Position numbers and translations under genes: made by a program. A DNA stretch of 34,393 nt from the NCBI GenBank assembly GCA_002733765.1, contig NVWU01000028.1, positions 16,396 through 50,788 of the forward strand, given 5' to 3'. The notes under the pieces were generated by a model, which worked only from the letters and a program-made list of their open reading frames with translations, ran no database searches and was not told the DNA's origin. The stretch comes from Colwellia sp. (GTDB lineage Bacteria > Pseudomonadota > Gammaproteobacteria > Enterobacterales > Alteromonadaceae). This document shows positions 16,847-25,339 of this stretch, one piece after another (position 1 is the stretch's first letter; every line of letters starts with the position of its first letter).

Positions 16847-19800
16847 TCAGATAGAAACGTCGACAGCCTTTTTTGTTGCAGTATCAGACTTAGCTAAAAC
16901 TGGAACATGATGTTTTTTTTGCCATATTCTGGGAGTCACACCATATTTTTCATTAAACTTTTTAGCAAAGTATGACTGGCTATTAAAACCCATGGCATAC
17001 GCGATATTGGCGACACTCTCGGTGTTATGTTCTGTGGATAGTAAATCAGCAGCAAGGCTTAATCTCAGCTCTACAATCAACTTATTAGGACTGATACCAT
17101 GCTTATCGGTTAACTGCCTATGTAGAGTACTGCGACTTAAAAATAGTAATTCAGCTAAACGTTCTACCGAAAAATTACTATCAGCAAGGTTTTCATAAAT
17201 AATTTTTTCCGCTTTAGCCTTAAGGTCTGCCTGATCGCTCTTTAAGTTATCCGATGAATTACTCGGTAAATTATTAGCCGCATTGATTGATGCTTTATTA
17301 CCTGAAAAATATTTTTGCAGATATTGCTGCTTAAGGCTATTACGCCGTACAATAAGGCGGTCTAACTTCGCTAATAACTCATCAGGAATAAAAGGTTTAG
17401 TTAAATATTCATCTGCACCTTGTTTAATGCCACTTATTTGTTGTTCTTTCTCTATTTCAGACGTTAATAAAACAATAGGAATATGCTTTAAGTCATGGTG
17501 TATTCTCATTGCATTAATTAACTCAAGCCCAGACATATTCGGCATCACAACATCTGATACCACAATATCGGGTAAATGGTGTAAGCAGGCTTGATAACCC
17601 TGCTTACCATCTTCTGCGGTTACTACTTGATAATTCGCTGCAATTAATACCTGACTCAAATACGTTAACAGCTCTTTATTGTCATCAATCAAAAGTACCT
17701 GTATCTGATCAGAAAATTTATCCCTTGCGCTACTTTCATCTAAAACATCTAACGCTTGCTCGTTATTTTCAACAGCATTTTGTGCTAAATAATGATTTCT
17801 CTCACTTAATTGCTCTTGGTCAGGTGCAGTATATGGCAATAGCACAATAAATTTTGTGCCCAACTCTTCATCACTTTCAACAAGGATATTACCCTGATGT
17901 AAATCAAGTAACTCTTTTACATACGACAGACCAATGCCTGAGTTTTCACTATCTTTATCGGTCGAGCCTATATTTTTATACAAGTAATCAAAAATATAGG
18001 CTTGCTGCTCAGGACTAATAAAGCTGCCGGTATTGGTAATATCAATCGTTAAAAAATGATTAAGTATTCGATACGTTAAGGAAATTGTTCCTTTATCTGG
18101 GGTGTGTTTACACGCATTTGATAACAAATTATTAATGATGGCATCAAAATGTTGTTGATCAAACCATAATGTTAAGGTTTTGACTTTGGGCGTATTCAGC
18201 TTAATGGTAATGTTTTTATCTGCCACTAAAAATGCATAATTATCAATAATATTTTCTAATGACAATGCTATATTTATTTCGCTATTTTCCACCGTTAAAT
18301 TATGTTTGTTATAACGCACTAAATCTAACATCGAGTTAACCAGTGTTAACATTTTCAAGGTGTTTCTTTCTATTAAAGCGAGGGTACTGTTAAAAGCTTC
18401 ACCTAACGGCCCGTACTTTCCCTGCCTAATTTCAGATAAAGGCGCAATAGCTAAGGTAAGTGGTGAACGAAATTCATGCGTCATTTGCGCAAAAAATTTA
18501 TCGCGTATTTTTTGTAACTTGTTTAATTCAATATTTCGTTGATCAAGTTGATACGTTCTTAATTTAACTTCGGTTTCTAATTGATTAGCATACTGCTCTT
18601 TTAAGGTTAGCGTTTGCATTATCAAGGTTAATTTTTCAGCTTGTGCTTGTTGTTTGTCTAATTCTGCTTGGCGAATAAAAGAGGCTAAAGCGAGTGACAG
18701 TAAAATCATTTCTACCATAGTAAAAACATGAAACGCTTTTTGTTCTAGCCAACGATAAACTTTATACGTTTGGGGCGAGCTTATATACTCTTCTAATGGC
18801 CATATTTCCATCGATAAATGCACAAGAGAGCCCGCCACAATAAAAATGAATGATATGCTAAAAAACAACGCGCCTGGTAATTTAGCCTTACAATGTACTT
18901 TATACGCGGTAATGGCCAACAAAGAGGTGGCGGTTAATTGGCTATACAATAATAAGGTATTAACTGAATCAAAAGAGGTAAAAAGCATCAATACACTTAT
19001 TGGGCATAGCCATTGAGCCACTTTGAAAAACTTATCAATTCGAGGGTATACCAACGATAAGTTAAGAATATTCCTACCAAATAAAACCAGAAACAAATAA
19101 GCAAAGCTTGGCGAAGCCGACATCAGAAAAACATTAGTTGCTGTAGAGAAATTAACAATGCCGGTATAGCCAAAGCCTGTAGCAGTATAATCTAGTGAAA
19201 AAAGAGCCGCTAAATAGCCACAATAATAAATATAAGGTTTATAGCCCACATATAAATACAAAACAAAGTTATATAAAAACATGGCAATAATAAAACCAAA
19301 CACAAGCGAGATGAACGAGGTGTCCGCATATTTTCTACTGTCATATTGTTCAAGTGTTTGCAAGGTCACATGTACATTATAGACGTTATATGACGTACCT
19401 TGTGGGCGAATGTAAAGTAAAAATTCTGCTGTTGTATTTTCCACGGTAATATTGAAAGCCGTATCGGTATCCACTAATTGCGCATGATTTTTTTTCGGGA
19501 TACTACCTCTATAAAAATGTTTTTCACTAAGGTTGCCATCTTGTTGTTTAACAAAAAGGGTAGCATTGCCCAGATGACTATAATGCAACTTCAATATTAA
19601 AGACTTTGGCGACTGTTCCTCAATGGCTATTTTTCCTTTCAACCAATAACCATAAGTAACATTATCTAACATCACTGAATTAGCATTGTTTTTCACAAAA
19701 AGTTTTTCTGATTGAAACAACGTTAAGGCATTTTTTTTTGTTACTTTAGTCTGTATTTGGGGGGCATAAACACTAATCTGCTTATTAATTTCAGCACCCT

Positions 19801-19882
19801 GGAAACCTTGCTTAATAACAACCGCGCTATACCCTGAAAACGTAACCATCATCACGGCTAAAAACAATAATATCCTTAACAC
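16847..19882 (-). CDS. One-protein two-component system: 7TMR-DISM sensor kinase, receiver, AraC output
   Basis: This 1011-aa hybrid joins sensing to transcription. Order: signal peptide; a periplasmic 7TMR-DISMED2-like domain (to about residue 185); seven membrane segments (about 190-405); a coiled coil; HisKA with H469 in FAQMTHEFRSPLTLAI; HATPase (SGIGLSYVKELL near 655); a receiver with acidic DD, phospho-acceptor D777 (VVSDVVMPNMSG) and TSE...TKPF; then an AraC-type double HTH (FSVERLAELLFLSRSTLHRQL; VANIAYAMGFNSQSYFAKKF). The start is GTG 19882 with AAGGA six bases upstream. It is divergent from the PEP-CTERM protein gene, its most likely target. A membrane-tethered AraC output is unusual but known for this 'hybrid' class. 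Confidence 0.93.
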   Translation of the reverse strand: MLRILLFLAVMMVTFSGYSAVVIKQGFQGAEINKQISVYAPQIQTKVTKKNALTLFQSEKLFVKNNANSVMLDNVTYGYWLKGKIAIEEQSPKSLILKLHYSHLGNATLFVKQQDGNLSEKHFYRGSIPKKNHAQLVDTDTAFNITVENTTAEFLLYIRPQGTSYNVYNVHVTLQTLEQYDSRKYADTSFISLVFGFIIAMFLYNFVLYLYVGYKPYIYYCGYLAALFSLDYTATGFGYTGIVNFSTATNVFLMSASPSFAYLFLVLFGRNILNLSLVYPRIDKFFKVAQWLCPISVLMLFTSFDSVNTLLLYSQLTATSLLAITAYKVHCKAKLPGALFFSISFIFIVAGSLVHLSMEIWPLEEYISSPQTYKVYRWLEQKAFHVFTMVEMILLSLALASFIRQAELDKQQAQAEKLTLIMQTLTLKEQYANQLETEVKLRTYQLDQRNIELNKLQKIRDKFFAQMTHEFRSPLTLAIAPLSEIRQGKYGPLGEAFNSTLALIERNTLKMLTLVNSMLDLVRYNKHNLTVENSEINIALSLENIIDNYAFLVADKNITIKLNTPKVKTLTLWFDQQHFDAIINNLLSNACKHTPDKGTISLTYRILNHFLTIDITNTGSFISPEQQAYIFDYLYKNIGSTDKDSENSGIGLSYVKELLDLHQGNILVESDEELGTKFIVLLPYTAPDQEQLSERNHYLAQNAVENNEQALDVLDESSARDKFSDQIQVLLIDDNKELLTYLSQVLIAANYQVVTAEDGKQGYQACLHHLPDIVVSDVVMPNMSGLELINAMRIHHDLKHIPIVLLTSEIEKEQQISGIKQGADEYLTKPFIPDELLAKLDRLIVRRNSLKQQYLQKYFSGNKASINAANNLPSNSSDNLKSDQADLKAKAEKIIYENLADSNFSVERLAELLFLSRSTLHRQLTDKHGISPNKLIVELRLSLAADLLSTEHNTESVANIAYAMGFNSQSYFAKKFNEKYGVTPRIWQKKHHVPVLAKSDTATKKAVDVSI

Positions 19883-20050
19883 AGTTTTTCCTTTTCAATA
19901 AAAACAAATACTAATATCGCCATTAGTAAAATGATTAACACTACATGACTACGCTTTGGTTTAACCTATCTTAACGTGTTAATTGCAAAAGATACAACAG
20001 AAAAAAGCCATATAAATCATAAAATTAAAAATATCACCCAATAATCGATA

Positions 20051-20085
20051 TGCGACAAATGTGTTATAAAGTTGCGACAAATGTG
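20051..20085 (+). promoter_or_regulatory. Two 13-bp direct repeats, candidate AraC-domain operator
   Basis: The 13-mer TGCGACAAATGTG occurs at 20051-20063 and again at 20073-20085. The starts are 22 bp apart, two turns of B-DNA, so both copies face the same side. This is the classical arrangement for an AraC-family dimer. The pair lies 90-124 bp before the PEP-CTERM gene ATG and 169-203 bp from the divergent AraC-hybrid kinase start. A possible -10 (taataa, 20107-20112) lies just downstream, so the second copy would sit next to the -35 region. Confidence 0.7.
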
Positions 20086-20162
20086 ATATTTATTATTGAA
20101 AAACCCTAATAAAATATTGCTCAAATTAATACGTATTTTCAAAATAATAACTAGCTTATTAA

Positions 20163-20174
20163 AGGATTAATCCT
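20163..20174 (+). promoter_or_regulatory. Ribosome-binding site inside a perfect palindrome
   Basis: The AAGGA of the PEP-CTERM gene is part of the 12-bp perfect palindrome AGGATTAATCCT, which ends immediately before the ATG. The complement of the Shine-Dalgarno stretch therefore lies within the same short segment. It may be chance. Confidence 0.5.
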
Positions 20175-23100
20175 ATGACGATTACATCGTTCAAAAAAAA
20201 TAAAATTGCTTGTGCGTTATCTACTGCACTGGTCATTTCAAGCACAGTCTCAAGCTTAGTTTTGTCAAATTCAGCATTGGCGGCCTCCACACTATCATAC
20301 TATTCAGGCGAACAAAGTTTATGGAACGATAAGACTAACCTTGGCATCTCAGCAACACTGTTTGATGTCAACTGGGATGAAAAATTTAGTGTCGGCGGTA
20401 TTGAACATGCCAGTCTTTTTGGGGTTGATTTAGGGAGTTACGGGGTAAAGTTGTGGGGGGAAACTTCCGGTAATATCTCTTCGTCCTACAGCGCCGGCTT
20501 TAATGGCGGTAACTTTTCTTTGAATCTACCTGTGAATGTTGATTTGTTATTACCCGATGAAATGGCTCGAGGTAATACTTATGCAATAAATACCAGTGCT
20601 ATATTTGGCGCTGGCGCTGGCGTTACCATTACCAGCCCGGAGTCGGCCTATTTTAATATGGGCTTTGGTATTGATGTTAGTGCCGAGTTAAATGGTAAAG
20701 GGTGTGCTATAAAATGCACAGGTAACCTTGAGATAATCGATATTGATTTTAATGAAAATATAGATATTATTGATGTTACCGTTAAAACAGATGCAAGTCT
20801 GACCATTCCATTTTTAGGGCTAAAACAAAAAAAAATGCCGCTCTCAAGCGGAAAACTTATCGTGCCTGGGGCTGATGTCTATGGTGGTGGTATAGAAATA
20901 GGTACACCAAGTTTTGACTCCACGGAAATCACACGTATTATTGACTCTGAAATAACGGCTGATCGTGGCGCTTATGGTGTATTTACCAGTAGTATCACTG
21001 ACCCGTTAGCTAATCCTTTTGCGGCAATTAATCTAGATTTAGATAAAGTTTTCTCTAAGGTCGTCCCTGCAGCTAGCTTCCTTTTCGGTCAAGGTATTAA
21101 TGTTGACCCTATCATTGCCAAATATGAAACTTTAGATATTGATCTCGTTGCCGCACTTGCTTTTACTCAAGACTTTGAAGTAACCACTAAAGTCATGGGT
21201 AAAATAACAACAGAGCAAATAATTGATGGTAAAAGTAATTCCATCACGACAGAGCAAACGTTTGAAGTAGGTAAAGAACTTCAATTTCATGTGGCCGAAG
21301 GCAATTATGATCAATTAAATGTGAGCACAAAATATTGGTTAGAAACCGAAGTTACCAGTAAGGCGGGTCTATTATTTTCAGGTGATATAGAAGTCGAAGC
21401 GTTAAGTTTTGAGGTTGATATATTTGGTGCAGGTTTTAGCCAAGACCCTGTTTATAACAAACGTTTAAATATCGCAAGTTCAAGTACCGAGTTATATAAC
21501 AATTCTTGGGATATGGACACAGGCATCCTTGGTGAGCAATCGGACAGCGTAGTCATTGCTGAGCCGACCACCGCATTCCCAGACACCATTAGTTATAATA
21601 ATCATCAAATAAATCATATAACCGGTAATTTAACAACAGGGGTGTTAAATAACTTTAATCCTTGGGATGTGCAAGGCCTAAAAACCACAGTACAAATTGA
21701 TAAAGGCACCAGTGTAAATAATTATGAAGAGATCAATGTCGGCAATGAATTCAACAATGGGGGGACTGTGGTCAATAGTGGCACCATTACGGGGTTGTCT
21801 TATCAGCGGAAATCAGACCAAGAACGATCGGGCAGTATAAATATAGGTGAAAATGGAAATTTCATCAATAACGGTACCATTGAATTAAAAGCAAATGCAG
21901 CCCATATCAATAATGGCTCAACGGGCAACTTTGTTAATAAATTTAAAGCGAGTATTTATTCTCATGCAGCTGATAATGCCATGATAAACAACCAAGGTGA
22001 CTTTTTAAACCAAGGTTATATGTTGGTTAATAATTTAGATAACGCCGTCAACGCGAAATTTACTAACAATCATATGTTACTTATTGATAAAACTTTCTAT
22101 AACAACGGTAGTTTTACCAACAAAGAGGCTTGGTATTGGACGAGTAAAACAGAAAAAGTTGGTTTACAAGGTATTGTTGATATTATTAGTGATAGTGTAA
22201 ATGATACTAATGGCACCATTAACAATTTTGGCCGTTTCGACATTGCTGGTAACTTCCTCAATAGAGGCCGTTTAATTAATAATAAAAAGCAAGCTGATGC
22301 ACCTTATCGCCCTGGTACTGGTCGTGCCAGTTCTCCTAGCCACATTGCCAATTATAAGGCGATGACAAACAGTGGTGATATCTGGAATCTTTCAAATTTT
22401 TACAATAAAAAAGGTGCAACACTGGTTAATAATAAGGACTTATGGAATAGCAATAATGGAAAACTCTATAACCAAGGCTTACTAACGAATAATAAACTAT
22501 TTGAAAATGAAGGGATTACCACAAACTCAGGGACTATTGATAATTATGACGAGTTTTTAAATAAAGGTACCTTAAATATTAGTGAAACTGGCTTGGTTAA
22601 AAACTCAACCAGTAATGCCGTTATTGAAAATACCGGCACCATTAACCTTGCCGGCATCTTGAGTAATCAAGGAACCATTGCAAATAACGGCACTATTGAT
22701 ATTACTTCAATCATCAATTCATCAGGCGAGGTCACCTCATTCGGTATATTGCAAAATGAAGGCACACTAAACGGCTCAGGCAGTATTAATAATTCAGGCA
22801 GAATAGATAACTACGGCAAGCTAACACAAAGTAATAGTACCCTTTATAATAATAAAACAGCAACCTTGGCCAATTATTATGGCGGTCAACTCAGTGCTGA
22901 TAAAACAACCAATAAAGGTATAGTGGTGAATCGCGGTACAGTTAATACCAAGACGCTACATAATGAAGCAGGTGCAGGTGTATTAAATAATAACAACTTT
23001 AATGTTAATGGCAACTTCACTAACGCTGGTTTGTTTCGCAATGCCAGTAGTTTTATTGCACTTAATAGCATTGAATCAGCGAAGACAGGAACATCAAACA

Positions 23101-24509
23101 TTAGTAGTCATGCCGTACTAAATATTTACGGCTCAGGAGAAAACGAAACTACCGGTATTATAGAAAATACCGGCACCATTAACCTTTATGAAACATTTGA
23201 TAATCACGGGCGTGTTGACAATCAGGGCGTTATTAATAGTAAAGTAGCTTTCAATAATAAGTCTGGAGCAATATTAACCACCAGTAAACGTTTTAATGTT
23301 GAAGCAGGCAGTAAATTTAATAACAGTGGTGAAGTAAACAATAGTGGAATTTTTGATAATAAAGGGCACATGGCTAACAAAGGTACTTTTACAAACGATG
23401 GTTTATTACTTAATAGCGGAGATTTAACCAATGAATTTAACGGAAAAATATATTCGCTAGCTGATAATGCCAAGATTTTTAATAATGGCGGAAATATTAA
23501 AAATTCAGGTTACATGTATATTGATAACTTAGAAAATCATATTAACTCTGAATTTACTAATCAACAAACATTATTGATTGATAAAAACTTCTATAACAAC
23601 GGTGTTTTTACAAACACCGCCAATGAACCAATTCAAGTTGCGAGTAATGAGTATGTCTTTGGGCAAGGCTTGATCGATATTATTAGTGATAGTGTTAATG
23701 ATACTCAGGGTGTAATAACAAATGGCGGTACGTTTAAGAATGGTGGGGATTTTAAAAACAAAGGCTTGTTTGTTAACAGTGGCAAAGTAACCAACGACGG
23801 GAATTTCACTCAATCGGCAACTGGCACCTTAGACAATCAACAAGCTGGCACCATGACTTTCAAAAACGATACCTTACTTGCCGGTATGGTAGTGAACAAT
23901 GGCCTAATAGCGATTGACGACCAGCAATTATTAACCATGACCGGTAACTTGTCTGGCTCGGGTACTTTCACCGGTGAAACCTTGCTTGATGGCACTAAGG
24001 TAAATCCCGGCAATAGCCCCGGCACCTTAACCTTTAATGGTGATACTAGTTGGGATAATGTTGACCTCACCATGGAAGTTGCCAGTGCCGTGGGTGGTGG
24101 TTTTGATTTTGATAGCATTAATATTTTCGGTAACCTAACCTTACTGAGCGCTTTTACCATAAGTTTTGATTTTCTTGATGGTTTAGACATTGCAAGTTTA
24201 CTAGACGAAAGCTTTAATTTCTTAAATATTAGTGGCGACGTACTTGATGGCAATAACCAAGCGATTAACTTAGCCGAATGGACTATCGACTTAATGGATG
24301 GTTGGGCGAGTAACTGGATGCAAGGAGCAAATGATAGTTGGCAATTAGCCTTAAGTTATAATGGCATAACAGTTGACCCTACCGATGTGCCAGAGCCGAC
24401 CACACTATTGCTATTTTTATTAGCCGGTGGCGCCCTGCTTTATCGCCGTAGAGATACCTCAGCAAATAGTGAACCGGAGCTAGCGTCACTTTCAGCACAG
24501 CTTTGCTAA
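20175..24509 (+). CDS. Large Asn-rich repeat surface protein with PEP-CTERM sorting signal
   Basis: A 1444-aa secreted protein. A signal peptide (about residues 1-37, ending NSALA) precedes a 450-residue N-terminal domain with no recognised family. Residues about 500-1240 are dozens of imperfect short repeats of the type NxGTI/NNSGxF/NKGxFxN, predicted to stack as a beta-helix like adhesins. A GSGTFTG...VNPGNSPGTLTFNGD segment resembles autotransporter-associated strand repeats. The C terminus has VPEPTT (PEP at 1406-1408), a hydrophobic segment and YRRR, the PEP-CTERM signal cut by an exosortase. Unusually, about 17 residues follow the RRR. Two stretches of about 90 residues (near 592-678 and 1091-1181) are internal duplicates. 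AAGGA lies eight bases before the ATG. Confidence 0.88.
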   Translation: MTITSFKKNKIACALSTALVISSTVSSLVLSNSALAASTLSYYSGEQSLWNDKTNLGISATLFDVNWDEKFSVGGIEHASLFGVDLGSYGVKLWGETSGNISSSYSAGFNGGNFSLNLPVNVDLLLPDEMARGNTYAINTSAIFGAGAGVTITSPESAYFNMGFGIDVSAELNGKGCAIKCTGNLEIIDIDFNENIDIIDVTVKTDASLTIPFLGLKQKKMPLSSGKLIVPGADVYGGGIEIGTPSFDSTEITRIIDSEITADRGAYGVFTSSITDPLANPFAAINLDLDKVFSKVVPAASFLFGQGINVDPIIAKYETLDIDLVAALAFTQDFEVTTKVMGKITTEQIIDGKSNSITTEQTFEVGKELQFHVAEGNYDQLNVSTKYWLETEVTSKAGLLFSGDIEVEALSFEVDIFGAGFSQDPVYNKRLNIASSSTELYNNSWDMDTGILGEQSDSVVIAEPTTAFPDTISYNNHQINHITGNLTTGVLNNFNPWDVQGLKTTVQIDKGTSVNNYEEINVGNEFNNGGTVVNSGTITGLSYQRKSDQERSGSINIGENGNFINNGTIELKANAAHINNGSTGNFVNKFKASIYSHAADNAMINNQGDFLNQGYMLVNNLDNAVNAKFTNNHMLLIDKTFYNNGSFTNKEAWYWTSKTEKVGLQGIVDIISDSVNDTNGTINNFGRFDIAGNFLNRGRLINNKKQADAPYRPGTGRASSPSHIANYKAMTNSGDIWNLSNFYNKKGATLVNNKDLWNSNNGKLYNQGLLTNNKLFENEGITTNSGTIDNYDEFLNKGTLNISETGLVKNSTSNAVIENTGTINLAGILSNQGTIANNGTIDITSIINSSGEVTSFGILQNEGTLNGSGSINNSGRIDNYGKLTQSNSTLYNNKTATLANYYGGQLSADKTTNKGIVVNRGTVNTKTLHNEAGAGVLNNNNFNVNGNFTNAGLFRNASSFIALNSIESAKTGTSNISSHAVLNIYGSGENETTGIIENTGTINLYETFDNHGRVDNQGVINSKVAFNNKSGAILTTSKRFNVEAGSKFNNSGEVNNSGIFDNKGHMANKGTFTNDGLLLNSGDLTNEFNGKIYSLADNAKIFNNGGNIKNSGYMYIDNLENHINSEFTNQQTLLIDKNFYNNGVFTNTANEPIQVASNEYVFGQGLIDIISDSVNDTQGVITNGGTFKNGGDFKNKGLFVNSGKVTNDGNFTQSATGTLDNQQAGTMTFKNDTLLAGMVVNNGLIAIDDQQLLTMTGNLSGSGTFTGETLLDGTKVNPGNSPGTLTFNGDTSWDNVDLTMEVASAVGGGFDFDSINIFGNLTLLSAFTISFDFLDGLDIASLLDESFNFLNISGDVLDGNNQAINLAEWTIDLMDGWASNWMQGANDSWQLALSYNGITVDPTDVPEPTTLLLFLLAGGALLYRRRDTSANSEPELASLSAQLC
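21950..22210 (+). repeat. Internal duplication, copy 1, in the PEP-CTERM gene
   Basis: This encodes an IYSHAADNAMINNQGDF...LLIDKTFYNNGSFTN...GIVDIISDSVNDT block that reappears near 23446-23716. The DNA of the VDIISDSVNDT part is nearly identical in both copies. Confidence 0.75.
23446..23716 (+). repeat. Internal duplication, copy 2, in the PEP-CTERM gene
   Basis: This encodes IYSLADNAKIFNNGGNI...LLIDKNFYNNGVFTN...GLIDIISDSVNDT, parallel to the block at 21950-22210 and about 1.5 kb downstream of it. It is direct evidence that the protein grew by duplication of long segments as well as short repeats. Confidence 0.75.
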
Positions 24510-24527
24510 TAAAAAACCAAGTAAATC

Positions 24528-24562
24528 AGGGCTTAAAACTGGCCCTTGTTTGCTTTATTTAC
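24528..24562 (+). terminator. Possible terminator after the PEP-CTERM gene
   Basis: A short GC stem, aggge-type arms agggc (24528-24532) and gccct (24542-24546), is followed by the T-rich stretch tgtttgctttattta. The stem is only 5 bp, so termination may be partial, leaving some read-through to the two lipoprotein genes. Confidence 0.4.
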
Positions 24563-24672
24563 CTTTATATTAGCCAGGTTTTATTAACTGCTGTTTAGCA
24601 CGAACAGATAATTAACCACAAAAAATCACCCCTAAAAATTAAAGAAAAATATATTTAATACAGGAACAAATC

Positions 24673-25290
24673 ATGTACAGCATTTTAAAATTTATATTAA
24701 TAACAAGCTTAATGACGACCCTATTTGCTTGCTCTGAGCAAAGCCCAACTAAAGTATTGGTTGTTGATCTGAGTATTATTGCCAAAGCCGTTGGCCAAAA
24801 CACAATGATTAACGCAAAATTAAATGAAGCGAATACATTATTGAAGCAACGCTTATTAACAATTAAAGACAATATTGAAAAAAAAGTGGCTGAAGAAAAA
24901 GTAAAAATTTCTGGCACATCCACCAATGAACAACAAGAATTACAAGCACTCGTGATTAAGGCGAAACAAACCATGTTAGCCGCACAAAACAAAGCTAAAG
25001 AACAATCGAAACTATATCAAGAGCAGTTATTACAACAATTTAAAGACGACATTCAACCTATTATTGCTAGCATTGCTGAGCAAGAGAATGCTTCCATGGT
25101 GCGCTTGCATAACGCCTCAATTTTATGGGTTGATAACACTATTGATATTACCGACCAAGTTATTGTTGAACTCAAAAAAGTATCAGCACAAACGCCTACG
25201 CAAGCTATTACGCCTGCTAATAACGCAATCACTCACGTCGAGAAAACAGATACAACAGATAAAACTAAGCTAGTTGAACAAGTTAAGTAA
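24673..25290 (+). CDS. Skp/OmpH-like lipoprotein of the PEP-CTERM locus
   Basis: A 205-aa protein with an N-terminal lipoprotein signal ending LFAC (C20), so it is probably membrane-anchored in the periplasm. The rest looks like the Skp/OmpH chaperone family: a first beta-strand KVLVVDLSIIAKAVGQNT, a long charged helical hairpin (about 50-125, with KEQSKLYQEQLLQQFKDDIQPI), and the end strand-helix ILWVDNTIDITDQVIVELKK, which parallels the DITADVLKQV tail of Skp. A low-complexity T/A-rich tail follows. Skp is normally soluble, so the lipid anchor is unusual. AGGA lies seven bases before the ATG. It sits between the PEP-CTERM substrate and prsT, suggesting a role in moving or folding that surface protein. 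Confidence 0.7.
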   Translation: MYSILKFILITSLMTTLFACSEQSPTKVLVVDLSIIAKAVGQNTMINAKLNEANTLLKQRLLTIKDNIEKKVAEEKVKISGTSTNEQQELQALVIKAKQTMLAAQNKAKEQSKLYQEQLLQQFKDDIQPIIASIAEQENASMVRLHNASILWVDNTIDITDQVIVELKKVSAQTPTQAITPANNAITHVEKTDTTDKTKLVEQVK

Positions 25291-25339
25291 GCTAACAGAC
25301 AAAGCACGATATCAATTTAGCAGCGATAGGAAATAATCA

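Noticed and set aside
20107..20122. Sigma-54 promoter for the PEP-CTERM gene (tattgct as -12)
   Set aside because: There is no GG 12 bp upstream of the GC.
20175..24509. CRISPR-like or tandem DNA repeats in the Asn-rich region
   Set aside because: The repetition is at protein level with variable spacing inside one open frame; there are no uniform repeats with unique spacers.
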